A stretch of 64,000 nucleotides of DNA from Pyronema omphalodes (lineage: Eukaryota > Ascomycota > Pezizomycetes > Pezizales > Pyronemataceae): assembly GCA_024516155.1 (NCBI GenBank), contig JAJJXM010000004.1:1-64000 (forward strand), written 5' to 3'. Numbering within the stretch: position 1 is the stretch's first letter; every line of letters begins with the position of its first letter. The notes beneath the pieces were generated by a model. The model was not told the origin of the DNA, did no database searches, and saw only the letters and a list, made by a program, of their open reading frames with translations. This document shows positions 41,089-51,378 of the stretch, piece after piece. Made by a program: the position numbers and the translations under genes.

Positions 41089-44000
41089 TACAGCTGTGGG
41101 GCAGGTTTATTAGGGTACCTGCGGTGGAATTGGGTGATGGCGTCGGGGGAGTTTTGGAAATTGTCGGCGGGGTACCAGGTCGTATCGGGGTCGTGGAAAC
41201 CCGTCCACTTAACTCGATATTGTATCTGACCCCGGTGGCGTCGAGAATCCACTATCTCCTCAACTTCCCACTCTTCCTCGTCGTCGAGGACAATCGGTAG
41301 CGGAGGGGGCTGAATATGGCCTGGGATGGTGGTCGAAGTGGGTTGAGACGGTTCTAGAAGGGAGATGTGAAATACTGGATGGATCTTTGCGTTTGGGGGG
41401 AGGTCCAGTTTATAAGCTCGCGACCCTACCTTAGACAAGATAGTGTAGGGCCCCAATAGCTTGTAATCGAGCTTGTTGGAGGGTCGGGTGGTTTTCACAT
41501 TCTTCCTCTTCAGCCAGACCCGATCTCCCACTCGAAGGACCGGATCCGGGTGTCGATGCCGGTTCGCCTGTTCTGCATGAGCAGTCTGGGCATAGTGGAC
41601 CTCTGTCTTCAGATCCTCGTGAAGTCGGTTGAGGGCGCCAACATATCTGGAGACCTCGGGGTTTCCTTCCGCGACTTCACCCAGCGGCTGGGTAAAACGG
41701 GGATGATATCCGTAATTCGCGAAGAAGGGGGACACCTTGGTCGTTCCTGAGCGGGAGTTGTTGTAGCAGAACTCCGCCATAGGAAGGAGTTGGTTCCAAT
41801 TGTCCTGTTGATAGTTACAATACGCCCTGAGGTATTGTTCGAGGATCGCATTGACCCTCTCTGTCTGTCCGACGGACTCTGGGTGAAACGCCGTACTCAG
41901 GTTCCTCGTGGTTCCCATTGCCTCCATAACCCTTTTCCAGAACTGAGAGGTGAATAGAGACCCCCGATCCGAGATGATGCTGCTCGGGAGTCCGTGGGCC
42001 CGTACCACATGTGTGAGAAACCCGTCCGCAAGTTCCCTGGTTCCCATAGTGTCCCTACATGCTACAAAGTGCGCCATCTTCGTCAAGCGGTCCACAATCA
42101 CCCATATCGCATTCATTCCCCCATCTTCCGGAAGACCTGTGATAAAATCCATGGAGATGGATTCCCATGGTCTTTCTGGAATCTGTAACGGTCGTAAGAG
42201 GCCGAAGGGGGCGTGCTTAATGGGCTTGATACGTTTACAGGTGTCACAGTAGTCGACATATCGAGTCACATACTGTCGTTGTTGTGGCCAATAAAAATTC
42301 CGGCTGACCAACTCCAAGGTCCTTGCCCTTCCCGGATGCCCCGCGGCCTGGGAGTCGTGATGCTGTCGTAAAATTTGTAACCTCAGGTCGTCGTCGTCAG
42401 GGACCCATATCAATCCCTCGTATAGGAGTAACCCATCCTTTTCCTCGCATAACCCCAAGGGGACCCTATTGTCTCGGGCTATCCCTTCCCGAAGTTTGCG
42501 GATTACCTCCTGGAGTTCCGTATCGGTCCTCGTTTTTTCCCGAATTTTGGTAAGGAGGGGGGTGTCCGGGGTGAGTTTTATCAATTGTGTCTCGTTCACA
42601 TGAAAGACTTCCTGGGGAAGGAGGACGCGGCTTCGGTTCTGCCGGTGCTTCATCTCCCCTTCCCAGGGAGAGTCTCCTGACTCTCGGGACAATATGTCGG
42701 GTTTTCCTGCCAACTTCCCCGGACGATACGTGATCGTGAAGTCATAGTTAGCCAGTTGTTCCGCCCATCGGGCCTGTCGGAGGTTGAGGTCCCTCTTTGT
42801 TTGCCAATATTCTAGGTTTTTATGGTCTGACAGTATCCGGATACTGTGTCTCGTCGATTTGCAGTACGTCGACCACTTGTCCAATGCCTCCACTATTGCC
42901 AGGAGCTCCTTATCGTGGATGTCGTAATTGAGCTCCGCTTCTTTTAATTTTCTTGAAAAATAGGCAAGGGGGTGCAGTACGTTGGAGTCGTCGGGTTGGG
43001 AGCAGACTGCCCCGATGGCATAGTCTGAGGCGTCTGTCTCCAGGGTGAGTGGCCGATCCGGGTCGAAATGTTGCAGGATCGGCTGGGATATCATTGCCGT
43101 CTTCAGTTGCTCAAAGGCCCGTTGTGCCTCGTCGTTCGATTCCCAGGGTACCTGTTTTTTCGTCAATCGTGTCAATGGCGTGGTGATCTTGCTGAAATCC
43201 CGGATGAATCGACGGTGAAAGTTGGCGAATCCCAGGAAACTTTGGACTCCCTTCACATTTACCGGTTCCTTCCATTCCTTAACCGCCCTAATTTTCTCGG
43301 GGTCCATCTGCAACCCTGTGGGGGAGATGATGTATCCCAGGTATTCCGTCTTTTTTGTGTGGAATTCACATTTCGAGGGTTTCAGGGTCAGTCCTACGTC
43401 CCTTAACCTTTCCAGGACCATGCGTACGTGTCTCTGATGCTCCGCCAGATCATCCGAGTAGATCAATATGTCGTCGAGATAGGCGATGCAAAAGATGTCA
43501 AGGTAATCACTTAAGACTTCGTTCATCCATCGTTGAAACGAAGCTGGAGCATTTGTCAAACCAAATGGCATCACCAAATACTCGTATAGACCGTACTTGG
43601 TACGGAACGCAGTTTTCCATTCATCTCCTGTGGCTATTCGGAGGTTATGGTATGCATCTCGCACATCTAATTTGGTATAGATCTTGGCGTTGGAAAGTCT
43701 ATCCAACGCTTCCCCTATCAGCGGGAGTGGGGTGCGATCCTTGATTGTGATTTCGTTGAGTCGTCGGTAGTCGACGCATAACCGTAGGGTACCATCCTTT
43801 TTCTTAACGAAATGGATTGGGGCTCCCGCTGGAGACGTCGACCGTCGGACCCAACCCCTCTTTTCATTCTCTTCCAAGTAATCCCTTAGTACTCGCAGGC
43901 GTTCCTCATCGAGGGCTCGCAGGGGTTCGAACGGCGGAACCTTTCCGTCCATCAAGGGGTTCCTGTGGTCATGATGTCGGTGCGGAGGCAACCCTACCGC

Positions 44001-45055
44001 CTCTTTTTCCCTAAATACGGAGAGGTAATCTGCATATTCCGGTGGTACTATCTCTTCCAGGGAGTCAGGTTTTTCTTTTCCCGCTCGGATTATGGTACTC
44101 GCGAGTTCCAATTCCCCGGAAGTGGCAATTGATTTGGCGGGAGCGGTTTCCCAGTTCCCCGGCTCTTCCTGGTTGGTTGGCGCAGTAGCGGTTGATTTTG
44201 CGGGAGCGGTTTCCCAGTTCCCCGGTCCCTTCTGGTTGGCTGGCGCTTGCGGGGGTTGCCGCGAAGCGCACTGAGTCGAGTCGGGATCGACCTCGGTGGA
44301 TTCCGCGCGCCTAGATCCCTGTACGCTTTCCATATCCTCGTCCTCCGACTCTTCCACTTCTTCTCCTTCTTCATCCTCTTCTATACTTTCTCCCCAGATC
44401 TCTTGGATGCGAAGCTCATCTTCCTCATCCATCTGGAGCATCTCCTTCGGCCCTTCCATACCATAGGCGTGCTCCGCTTCCTCGTGTATTCGTTGATTAT
44501 ATTCTTTTTCTGCCCCCCGTTCCGACACGGTTGTGGCATGGGGCGAGGTAGGAAGGCAGTTCTTTCCGCATTTCTCGGAGTTGAAGACAATTCTTCCTTC
44601 TTTCCAGTCGATGCTGGGGTTGTGTTTCCGCAACCAAGGCAGTCCCAGGATAATGGGTGCGTTGCCAATGGTAATACAGTGGAGCCGAATATCTTCCCTA
44701 TGGTCGTTGATCACCATGGTCACCATGGCATCGTGGGTTACTGGGCCCCCATCCAATTCCCGTCCGTCTACAGCGAGAACCTTTCGTGGGGTTAATTTTT
44801 TCGCGCAGGGCAATCCCTGCTGTTTCACATATTTTCGATCTATAAAATTCTCCGTGGCCCCGCAGTCGATCATGGCCGTTGTGTGGTATTCTTTCTTATT
44901 TCGTCCGATTAATTTTACTCGCAGGATGATTTTTTCGTTTCTTCCGTATGGTCCTACACTCGAGATTCTATCCGCCGGTCCTGCCGTGGTTGAACTGGTG
45001 GGCGACAGTTGCCCCAGGAATCCACCTTTTCCTTTTATTCCTGGGGATTCTCTTT
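41088..45055 (-). CDS. Gypsy-1 Pol: protease-RT-RNase H-integrase-chromodomain
   Basis: The frame is open from the -1 slip site near 45055; the first ATG is 44873, from which 1,261 residues are counted. Aspartic protease: MIDCGATENFID at the start and ILGLPWL near 80. An acidic linker follows with a duplicated NWETAPAKS unit. RT is at about 330-500 with YLDD at 465-468. RNase H is at about 605-735 (LETDASD, ELLAIVEAL, SDHKNLE). The integrase has an HHCC finger (HHDSQAAGHPG to CDTC, 838-879) and core D909, D969 and E about 1005 (SMDF, SDRG, QTERVN). GPYTIL is near 1141, and a chromodomain (EEWEVEEIVDSR to WYPADNF) at about 1200-1250 probably targets heterochromatin. All catalytic residues are present. 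Confidence 0.92.
44121..44246 (-). repeat. Direct repeat of about 63 bp in pol linker
   Basis: Two in-frame copies encode NWETAPAKS-containing units (NQKGPGNWETAPAKSTATAP and NQEEPGNWETAPAKSIATS). They lie in the non-catalytic linker between protease and RT, so they are tolerated length variation. Confidence 0.75.
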
Positions 45056-45059
45056 TCCC
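45012..45059 (-). promoter_or_regulatory. -1 ribosomal frameshift signal between gag and pol (Gypsy-1)
   Basis: On the element strand: heptamer G-GGA-AAA in the Gag frame (45059-45053), spacer of 6 nt, then a perfect 10-bp stem CCCCAGGAAT (45046-45037) with ATTCCTGGGG (45021-45012) and a 15-nt loop. The Gag stop (45037-45035) begins at the end of the stem's 5' arm. The Pol frame is -1 and open across the site. Confidence 0.8.
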
Positions 45060-45943
45060 GACGTCTCACCGAGTCCCTCGTCTACCAATGTAGTTTCCGC
45101 TGCTCTGAATAATTTCTTACTTGGGCACTTCGCGGCGTAGTGTCCCACCTTCCCACAGTTAAAACATTCGTTATTCCGCTTCCGCCTATCCTCCTCCGTC
45201 CTATCCCTTGGTTTCGGTCGACGAGTGGAATCTAATTCCATTGGTTCGGGGTCGGAGAGTCGAGAGTCGTGTCCCTGCCCCTTAAGATGGGGGTTGTGAT
45301 AGAATTGAGGTTCATATCGAGTCCTCAGGGTTCGGAAGTTGAATAGTCGGTTGTCTAACGCTATGGCCTTGTTGGCGAACTCCGTGAGATCCGTTGGTCG
45401 TTCGTCAAGGAGTGCCAACTGTCGTTGGACGTCTGTGTTTAGTCCATCACTGAATTGATCGATGTAGGTCTCGTCGTTATAGCTTAAATCGGATTTGATC
45501 CTTTGAAATTCGGCCCAATATGCAGCGGCGGATCGCGCGCCCTGCCTGATCATCTTAAACTTTCTTCTTGCTACTTCTTTTGAGTCGGCTTCCCCGAAAG
45601 CCCTACTGACAGCAGTCTTAAAGGTCTCCCAGGTCGTGTAGACGCTTTTCCCCTCCTTGATGGACGGCTCGATCCATGCCCAAGCGTTACCTCTACAGCG
45701 GGAGCTCGCATAGTTCACCTTTTTCTGTTCGGTGTCGAATCTATTCCCTTCACAATTGAACTTCAGTTCGCATTGCGTCAGGAATGCCCTCAGCTTGGTC
45801 CGTTCACCGTAGTACAGCTCCGGGTCCTCCACCTTGGGGTTACTGGTTGTCGTGGGGCGATGGAGTTGAATGAGGATCTGGTTCAACTGCTCCTGGGTCA
45901 TCGTGACCGGAGTGACAAGTCCCAATCCTGCCGGGGTCGCCAT
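45035..45943 (-). CDS. Gypsy-1 Gag (capsid and CCHC nucleocapsid)
   Basis: The proposed start is the first ATG, 45943 (MATPAGLGLVTPVTMTQEQ). The frame is open upstream to near the primer-binding site but without ATG; that stretch includes a KTQ repeat. The product is about 302 residues. It has a capsid-like helical region (TKLRAFLTQCELKFNCEG, WAWIEPSIKEGKSVYTTWET, YIDQFSDGLNTDVQRQLALL), a basic linker and one knuckle CFNCGKVGHYAAKC, then a short tail in which the frameshift heptamer lies. Gag assembles the particle and packages RNA. The frame is intact. Confidence 0.85.
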   Translation of the reverse strand: MATPAGLGLVTPVTMTQEQLNQILIQLHRPTTTSNPKVEDPELYYGERTKLRAFLTQCELKFNCEGNRFDTEQKKVNYASSRCRGNAWAWIEPSIKEGKSVYTTWETFKTAVSRAFGEADSKEVARRKFKMIRQGARSAAAYWAEFQRIKSDLSYNDETYIDQFSDGLNTDVQRQLALLDERPTDLTEFANKAIALDNRLFNFRTLRTRYEPQFYHNPHLKGQGHDSRLSDPEPMELDSTRRPKPRDRTEEDRRKRNNECFNCGKVGHYAAKCPSKKLFRAAETTLVDEGLGETSGKENPQE

Positions 45944-46104
45944 TTCCGCAGGGTCGTCGGTAGAGGTATGGGGGAGTTCGGGTGATTCGGGGGTCTGTGG
46001 TCTGGATGGTTGTTCGGGGGTCACTGGGCTTGCCGATCCGGTCGGTTCTTGTTCGATATGTTCTCCGAGCTCCTTTAGCTGAAAGGACGCCACTGTGTGC
46101 GCCT

Positions 46105-46162
46105 TCTTCTGGGTTTTCTGGGTCTTCTGGGTTTTCTGGGTCTTCTGGGTTTTCTGGGTCCT
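46105..46162 (-). repeat. Short tandem repeats (9-bp, KTQ-coding) before Gag
   Basis: The plus strand repeats TTTTCTGGG and TCTTCTGGG units, which the element strand reads as Lys-Thr-Gln. It lies between the primer-binding site and the first Gag ATG, so it may be untranslated leader. Confidence 0.7.
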
Positions 46163-46189
46163 CGCTCCGCGTTGGGTGTCGTACACAGG

Positions 46190-46200
46190 ACGCAATCAAA
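46190..46200 (-). other. Primer-binding site of Gypsy-1, complementary to its own LTR
   Basis: Directly next to the 5' LTR the element strand reads TTTGATTGCGT. It does not begin with TGG, as tRNA-primed sites do. Ten bases pair perfectly, and an eleventh by G-U, with ACGCAATCAAG in the LTR (46406-46396). This is the arrangement of Tf1/sushi self-priming. Confidence 0.75.
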
Positions 46201-46990
46201 TATCAGAATCCGTATCCACGGTTACTGACGACAGGCAGCGGGGGGGTTTCGGCGGCGAGGAGAGCGGCGGCGGGTTAGGTAAGGCTGGTAAGTTGGGAAT
46301 GGGCAAGGGTTTGTGGGCTGGGAAATCACAGGTGAGTTTGGAGAGATGGGAAATCACAAGGGAACTTTTGTAGATAGGATTGTGGTAAATAGAAACTTGA
46401 TTGCGTGAAGAAATAAACTACATACAAATTTCCTCCTCTTATACTTGTTCCTTCATGACTCGTGACTCAGCATTCTCCGCCTGCGGAGAATGCTTCCAAT
46501 GCTAACCGCCGTGATACTACATACATGACCAACATTCCCCAACATTTGCCAACCGCCGTAATTCCAAATAAGAAAGCAAGATAACTAACCGCCATAATTC
46601 CAAATAATAATAACAAGGAAAGAGTACATACCAAAAGAGATAACTACCGGCTAACCGCCGTGATTCCAAATAGCAAAGAAAGAGTACATACCGAAAGAGA
46701 TAACTTCCTGGCTAACCGCCGTGATTCCAAATAGTAAAGAAAGAGTACATACCAAAAGAGAGAAGTAAAAGATTCCAACAATTTCCTAGCCGCCGTAATA
46801 CCTAAAAGAAATCCAAATAAGAAATAACTCCGAACATATGAAAATCCTCGGCAAGGGGCCCAGCCCCTTGCCCTAACCCTATCCCTTTACTTCATGACAG
46901 CGTAACAGGTTGCTAGGGTGATGACGATCACCCATAGCCCTGCGGTGGTGACGGCGGAGGCCAGGAGCATGTCACGGGAGCGTTGTGACA
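46201..46990 (-). repeat. Gypsy-1 5' LTR
   Basis: 790 bp from TATCAG to TGACA on the plus strand, followed by GTGAG and a LINE-C fragment as at the solo LTR. It contains all U3 repeats, the palindrome (46470-46493), the TATA element and the presumed transcript start. Confidence 0.92.
46396..46443 (-). promoter_or_regulatory. Gypsy-1 promoter: TATA element and presumed transcript start
   Basis: TATAAGAG on the element strand (46443-46436) lies 37 nt before ACGCAATCAAG (46406-46396), which is the sequence complementary to the primer-binding site. If transcription starts there, the RNA 5' end can prime its own reverse transcription. Confidence 0.6.
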
Positions 46991-47163
46991 GTGAGGGCAT
47001 TGATGCGTGAGTGGTTCACTGCCAGTGATCGGTCCAGGCGCGCTTCATTACATGCTCCATATTTTTCAATGATGAACTGGATTATTTCGCGGCGCCACAT
47101 ATGCAGCGATCGGGTAGTTGTTGCTTGTTGCGGGTCTGTTGAAGCCAAAGGGACTGGTGATCC
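46991..47163 (-). pseudogene. LINE-C ORF1 fragment (third copy)
   Basis: Minus-strand SPVPLAS through RSLHMWRREIIQFIIEKYGA to AVNHSRINALT, identical in layout to 36548-36723. It lies between the Gypsy-1 5' LTR and the LINE-B3 leader. Confidence 0.8.
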
Positions 47164-47164
47164 T

Positions 47165-49225
47165 AAACACACCACACAGCAACCGCTGAGCCCCCCCTGC
47201 ATTTTCGACAACAACCTCAAATTTCCCGACTCTGCCGACGGAAATGGCTTTATCGTGCTCAGTTTACCCCAGTCCCGATATCCAGGCCCGAATTCCCGTT
47301 TACTGTTGAGTTTCAGCGGAAAAACGCGATTCTGGGACCTCCGGACCGGTCAACGGGCCTTTCCAGCAACGCCGCCTCACCACCCGCCCTCCGATCATCA
47401 TACAAACCTCATTGTCAGTTTCGGCATACCGAATTCCCCCCCTCCCCGACTTCCCCTTTCGCCAGCAGCACTGGTTGTGGTGGACCCCAAAATGTCCCCC
47501 CTTTCGGACCCCCTCTCCTCGCGAGAATTTTCTGTCGCTGAAACAGAGCCTCTCACGTGACCCGTAGCCATCGCTCACGCAGATCCCGATTGAGCGATGG
47601 ACGCTAACTCGTCCCTCCCGCCGACCCCCTCGCTTATGCAGGTACCAGTTGACACCTGCAGCCCTGCCACCCAAGTTCCGACAACCCCAACCCACCAAAT
47701 CATAGCCATCGATCCCACCTCTGCCATGTCCACCGACCCCCTCGCCCGCGCAGACGCCCCTCACGCAGGCACATCCTCCATCATCGCCCCCTCCCGCAGA
47801 AAGCCCACCTCCTCTTCTACCCGCAACACCGGCCGCCTCAGCAGAATCTGCAAATCCGAAATCAACCTCCTCCGACGCACTGCCGGGGAAATGAGACGTG
47901 CCATCATCGCACACCTCGATAACATCCCCGCCATGCCCAACCCCGACAACACTCCTGCCCTGCCAGACCCCATCGACATCGACTCCGACACCGACCTTGA
48001 CAACGAAGAGGAATACGAATCAACACTCCAGCCAAGAGGCGAATTCCTCACCACCATCGCCACCATGATCTCGAGAACCACCAACGACGCCCTCCACCCT
48101 ATAGTACAATCCATCGATACCATCAACAGACGACTCGACAAAATCACCAAACCCAGCCAACTTCCATCGCAACAGCACCAGCAACAGCCCCACCCCGGAC
48201 CGACAACCAATGCCACCCCACCCCCCCACGATCTCCAGCATTGGAAGACGCGATGCCGAATGCTGGAAGCCACCCTCCGACACCATAATATCCCCCAACC
48301 GACCTCCACCACCCCCCGCCGCCAGAACCCACCAGCAACAAACAACCCAGCAGCACCTTGGACCAGCGGAAACGCAGCAAACGACCTCCTCTCCTCCGAC
48401 CACGCCCCTCGACGCACCCCGAATGCACGCCCAACCCCACGACCATCCTGACCGCGCCCCCAATCCATCATCATACCGTGCACCAACCCCTCTGAACTCA
48501 ACGTGTACACCAGGGTCAGCGTAGGACTCGCCGTCAACACCGCTTTGGCTAAGACCCGGGCTCCACCTCACATGGGGGTAACTATGTTAAGACAAACTGC
48601 GAACGGGAACCTTATGCTAACCATGTCGGACAACACAACTGAGGCGGAGCTGACGGAGAACGTAGCTACGATACAGGAAGCCACAAAGACAGTCCACACC
48701 TCCCTATCCGAACCCCTCCTGAACGAGCATTGCTACAAGCTCGCCGTTCACGGCATCCCCACAGAACTAAACCCCGACACCCCTGAGGGCATGCGCCTCC
48801 TACAGGAGGAAATGGAACACAACAACAGCCCGGTGACCCTAACGCATCCTCCCCGCTACATGACCAGTCCAGAGAAACGTGCAGGTAAGAGCGCATCGAG
48901 TGTGGTAATCGCAGTGAGAACAACCGAAGAGCTGGCATTTCTGAAGCGCAGAAAGGTCATGGTACTCTTCGAACCCCGAAGAATCACAGAATTCCACTGC
49001 GTGAGGAAGACCGACCAGTGTTGGCGGTGCCTGCTCTTCGGCCACCACCCCTCCAACTGCACAGGAGCTCGAGGACCCGTATGCGCCCTCTGCGACCCGG
49101 ACCCCTCCACGGACGCCCACACATGCTCCGAATGCCCCCAGAAAAGATGTAAAAGCTGCGAACACACCCAATATCAATGGAAGAACTCGGGTAGACTGAG
49201 GCCTCACTGAACACGACCACCCCGG
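47165..49225 (+). mobile_element. LINE-B3, leader and ORF1 only
   Basis: It is colinear with LINE-B1 without the two insertions and with LINE-B2 to its break. It stops at ACCACCCCGG (49225), where the (AAAT)n tail of LINE-D5 begins. The start-codon hairpin is at 47568-47600. Confidence 0.88.
47597..49210 (+). pseudogene. LINE-B3 ORF1 (CCHC protein), one internal TGA and 3' frameshift
   Basis: This is the most complete LINE-B ORF1. The frame from 47597 is open to TGA at 48449-48451, then continues in the same frame to 49210. The N-terminal half is Pro/Arg-rich with an acidic DIDSDTDLDNEEEYE patch. The C-terminal half has GLAVNTALAKTRAPPHMG, VLFEPRRITEFH, a damaged knuckle CWRCLLFGHHPSNC and CALCDPDPSTDAHTCSECP pairs. 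It ends early (GRLRPH) through a frameshift before the expected last Cys motif. No ORF2 follows because LINE-D5 interrupts. Confidence 0.8.
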
Positions 49226-50530
49226 TTTATTTATTTATTTATTTATTTATTCATACACGCATCCAACCGTAAGGTTATGGCGGAATAAACAAATTAAATA
49301 CAATGTTAAGAACCTGGGGGTGCTGCCAGGTCCTCACTGGGTAAGCCCCAGAGCTGTCAATGTGGGTGGGAGTGTAGTCTCCCAAGTCTCGCCGTGCAGT
49401 TTTTCATCGGGCGTCGTCGGATCCAAGGAGTCCTGTGCGCTCGGAGGCCACCTTGCCGGGTCGATCCCCCATTTCCTCCACCCTTCCCCTCCCATTTTTA
49501 ACAATTTTTCCGCCTTTATTTCCTCCACAAAGCAAAAACGGAACAAAAGAAAATGTAACTCCTCTGTGCGCCCGCCCCCTTGCCCCCCCTCTCTCCCCTC
49601 TCTCCGTCCGCCTCCTCAACTTCTCTGCTCTCCCCCACGCACCCCCCTCCACTCCTCCCTTCCGTCCGCGCCTCTTCTCCTTCTCTACCTCCTCGCATCA
49701 TCACGTCTCACTCGTCACCGTCTCCGTTCTCCTTTCCCTCACGCCTTTCATCTTCGCCTCCCCGCTCATCTCGCGTTCCCCTTGACCTCCTCCAAAGAAA
49801 CAAGAGAACACAGGAAAAGTAACCCCTCCTCGCCCCCCCCCTTGCTCCTCCTGCTGCGTTTGCCTCGCTCCTCATCCCCTGTGTCTCCTCCCTCCCGCCT
49901 TCTCCTCCTCCGGTCCTTGTTCCTCTCCTTCCGTCATCGTCCCCGCTTCTACTCGACCCCTACTCGCCCTACTCATCTTCTATATACATATATATTATTT
50001 TGTTTGATTTTTTTTTTTTTTTTTTTATTAGTAATTGTGGGTTTCCGCGTGCTCGTCCGTTAGGTCCAGCAGCGTCCCCCAGCCAGTCATCAGTGTATCA
50101 GGTGTGTCCTCTTCTGCGGGTGAGTACTTAACTTCGCGTGTGTCCATTCGGCGGTCGCCACCTTGGTGTCCGAGATCATGGTGGACAGAGCTTTCGTGCC
50201 GGCAGTCGTATAAAAGATCGTTGGGAGAGTTAGTCGGCGTCGTCGGGGAATGTGGAGGGTGTGTCGCAGTTCAGTCCGCTGTGTGATAAAGTTTGGGCAT
50301 GAGAGGATTAGGTGTTTGGGGGTTGTGTGGGGTGCAATGGGCAATGACAGGAGTGGGAGGGGTATTTAACGGTGGGTGGGTGTGCGAGGCAGTCCAAAAA
50401 GAAGCCATGGCCTGTGCGGATTCCTAGTATGGCCGTCGATATCTTTCGCGGGATGGTAGTGTATGCGCTATCTAGTCTTTTGCGGTGGGGGGCGTCGTAC
50501 GTTTTGGGTTTTGGTGATGAAGAGTACCAG
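49226..50530 (-). mobile_element. LINE-D5, duplicate of LINE-D3
   Basis: The same 5'-truncated element in the same LINE-B target with the same right junction as D3. Hairpin AACC-TTAC-GGTT is at 49265-49276; its loop differs from D3. The ORF2 C-terminal remnant on the minus strand lies at about 50090-50530 with one more base missing near 50323 than D3. Confidence 0.85.
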
Positions 50531-50639
50531 TTTTATTTATTTATTTATTTATTCATACACGCATGCAACCGTAAGGTTATGGCGGAATCTACAATTCAAA
50601 TACAATGTTAAGGACCTGGGGGTGACGCCAGGTACCCAC

Positions 50640-51325
50640 TGGGTAAGCCCCAGAGCTGTCAATGTGGGTGGGAGTGTAGTCTCCCAAGTCTCGCCGTGCA
50701 GTTTTTCATCTAGCGTCGTCAGATCCAAGGAGCCCTGTGCGCTCGGAGGCCACCTCGCCGGGTAGATCCCCCATTTCCTCCACCCTTCCCCTCCCGTTTT
50801 TAACCATTTTTCCGCCTTTATTTCCTCCACAAAGCAAAAACAGAACAAAAGAAAGAGTAACTCCTCCGGGCCACCGTCCCCTCGCCTCCCCTCTCTCCCC
50901 GCTCTCCATCCGCGTCCTCAACTCCTCTGCTCTCCCCCACTCTCCCACCTGCGCTGCTCCCTCCCGTGCGCGCCTCCTCTCCTTCTCTACCTGCGCGCAT
51001 CATCACCCCTCACTCGTCACCGTCTCCGTTCTCCGTTCCCGCACGCCGTTTCATCTTCGCCTCCCCGCCCATCTCACGTTCCCCTTGACCTCCTCCAAAG
51101 AAACAAAAGAAAACAGGAAAAGTAACCCCTCCTCGTCCCCCCATTGCTCCTCCTGCCCCCTTTGCCTCGCTCCTCATCTCCTGCGTCTCCTCTCTCTCGC
51201 ATTCTCTTCCTCCCGTCCTCGTTCCTCTCCTTCCGACAGCGTCCCCGCTTCTACTCGACCCCCATTCGCCCTACTCGTCGTCTATATACATATATATTAT
51301 TATATTTTTTTTTTTTTTACATTTT

Positions 51326-51359
<34 letters not shown>

Positions 51360-51378
51360 CATTAGTTATTGTGGGTTT
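50640..51378 (-). other. LINE-D6 3' UTR
   Basis: No credible gene. On the element strand: A-rich runs (51304-51360), polypurine tract (about 50860-51240), AATAAA near 50820 and the unique block before the terminal hairpin. It matches 27570-28320. Confidence 0.75.

Larger units (their letters stand above)
39335..46990 (-). mobile_element. Gypsy-1, complete chromodomain Ty3/gypsy element with third ORF
   Basis: This 7,656-bp element has two 790-bp LTRs (39335-40124, 46201-46990), a self-complementary primer-binding site, gag, pol in the -1 frame, ORF3 in an env-like position and a polypurine tract. All three ORFs are open, so it may be functional. The right flank is GTGAG, as for the solo LTR; the left flank is AGTGA inside a gypsy fragment. 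A clean duplication is therefore not shown, and one LTR junction may have been rearranged by recombination. Confidence 0.92.

Noticed and set aside
45840..46199. A separate small ORF of Asp-Pro-Glu repeats beside gag
   Set aside because: It is an alternative frame of the 9-bp tandem repeat before Gag and has no ATG at its start.
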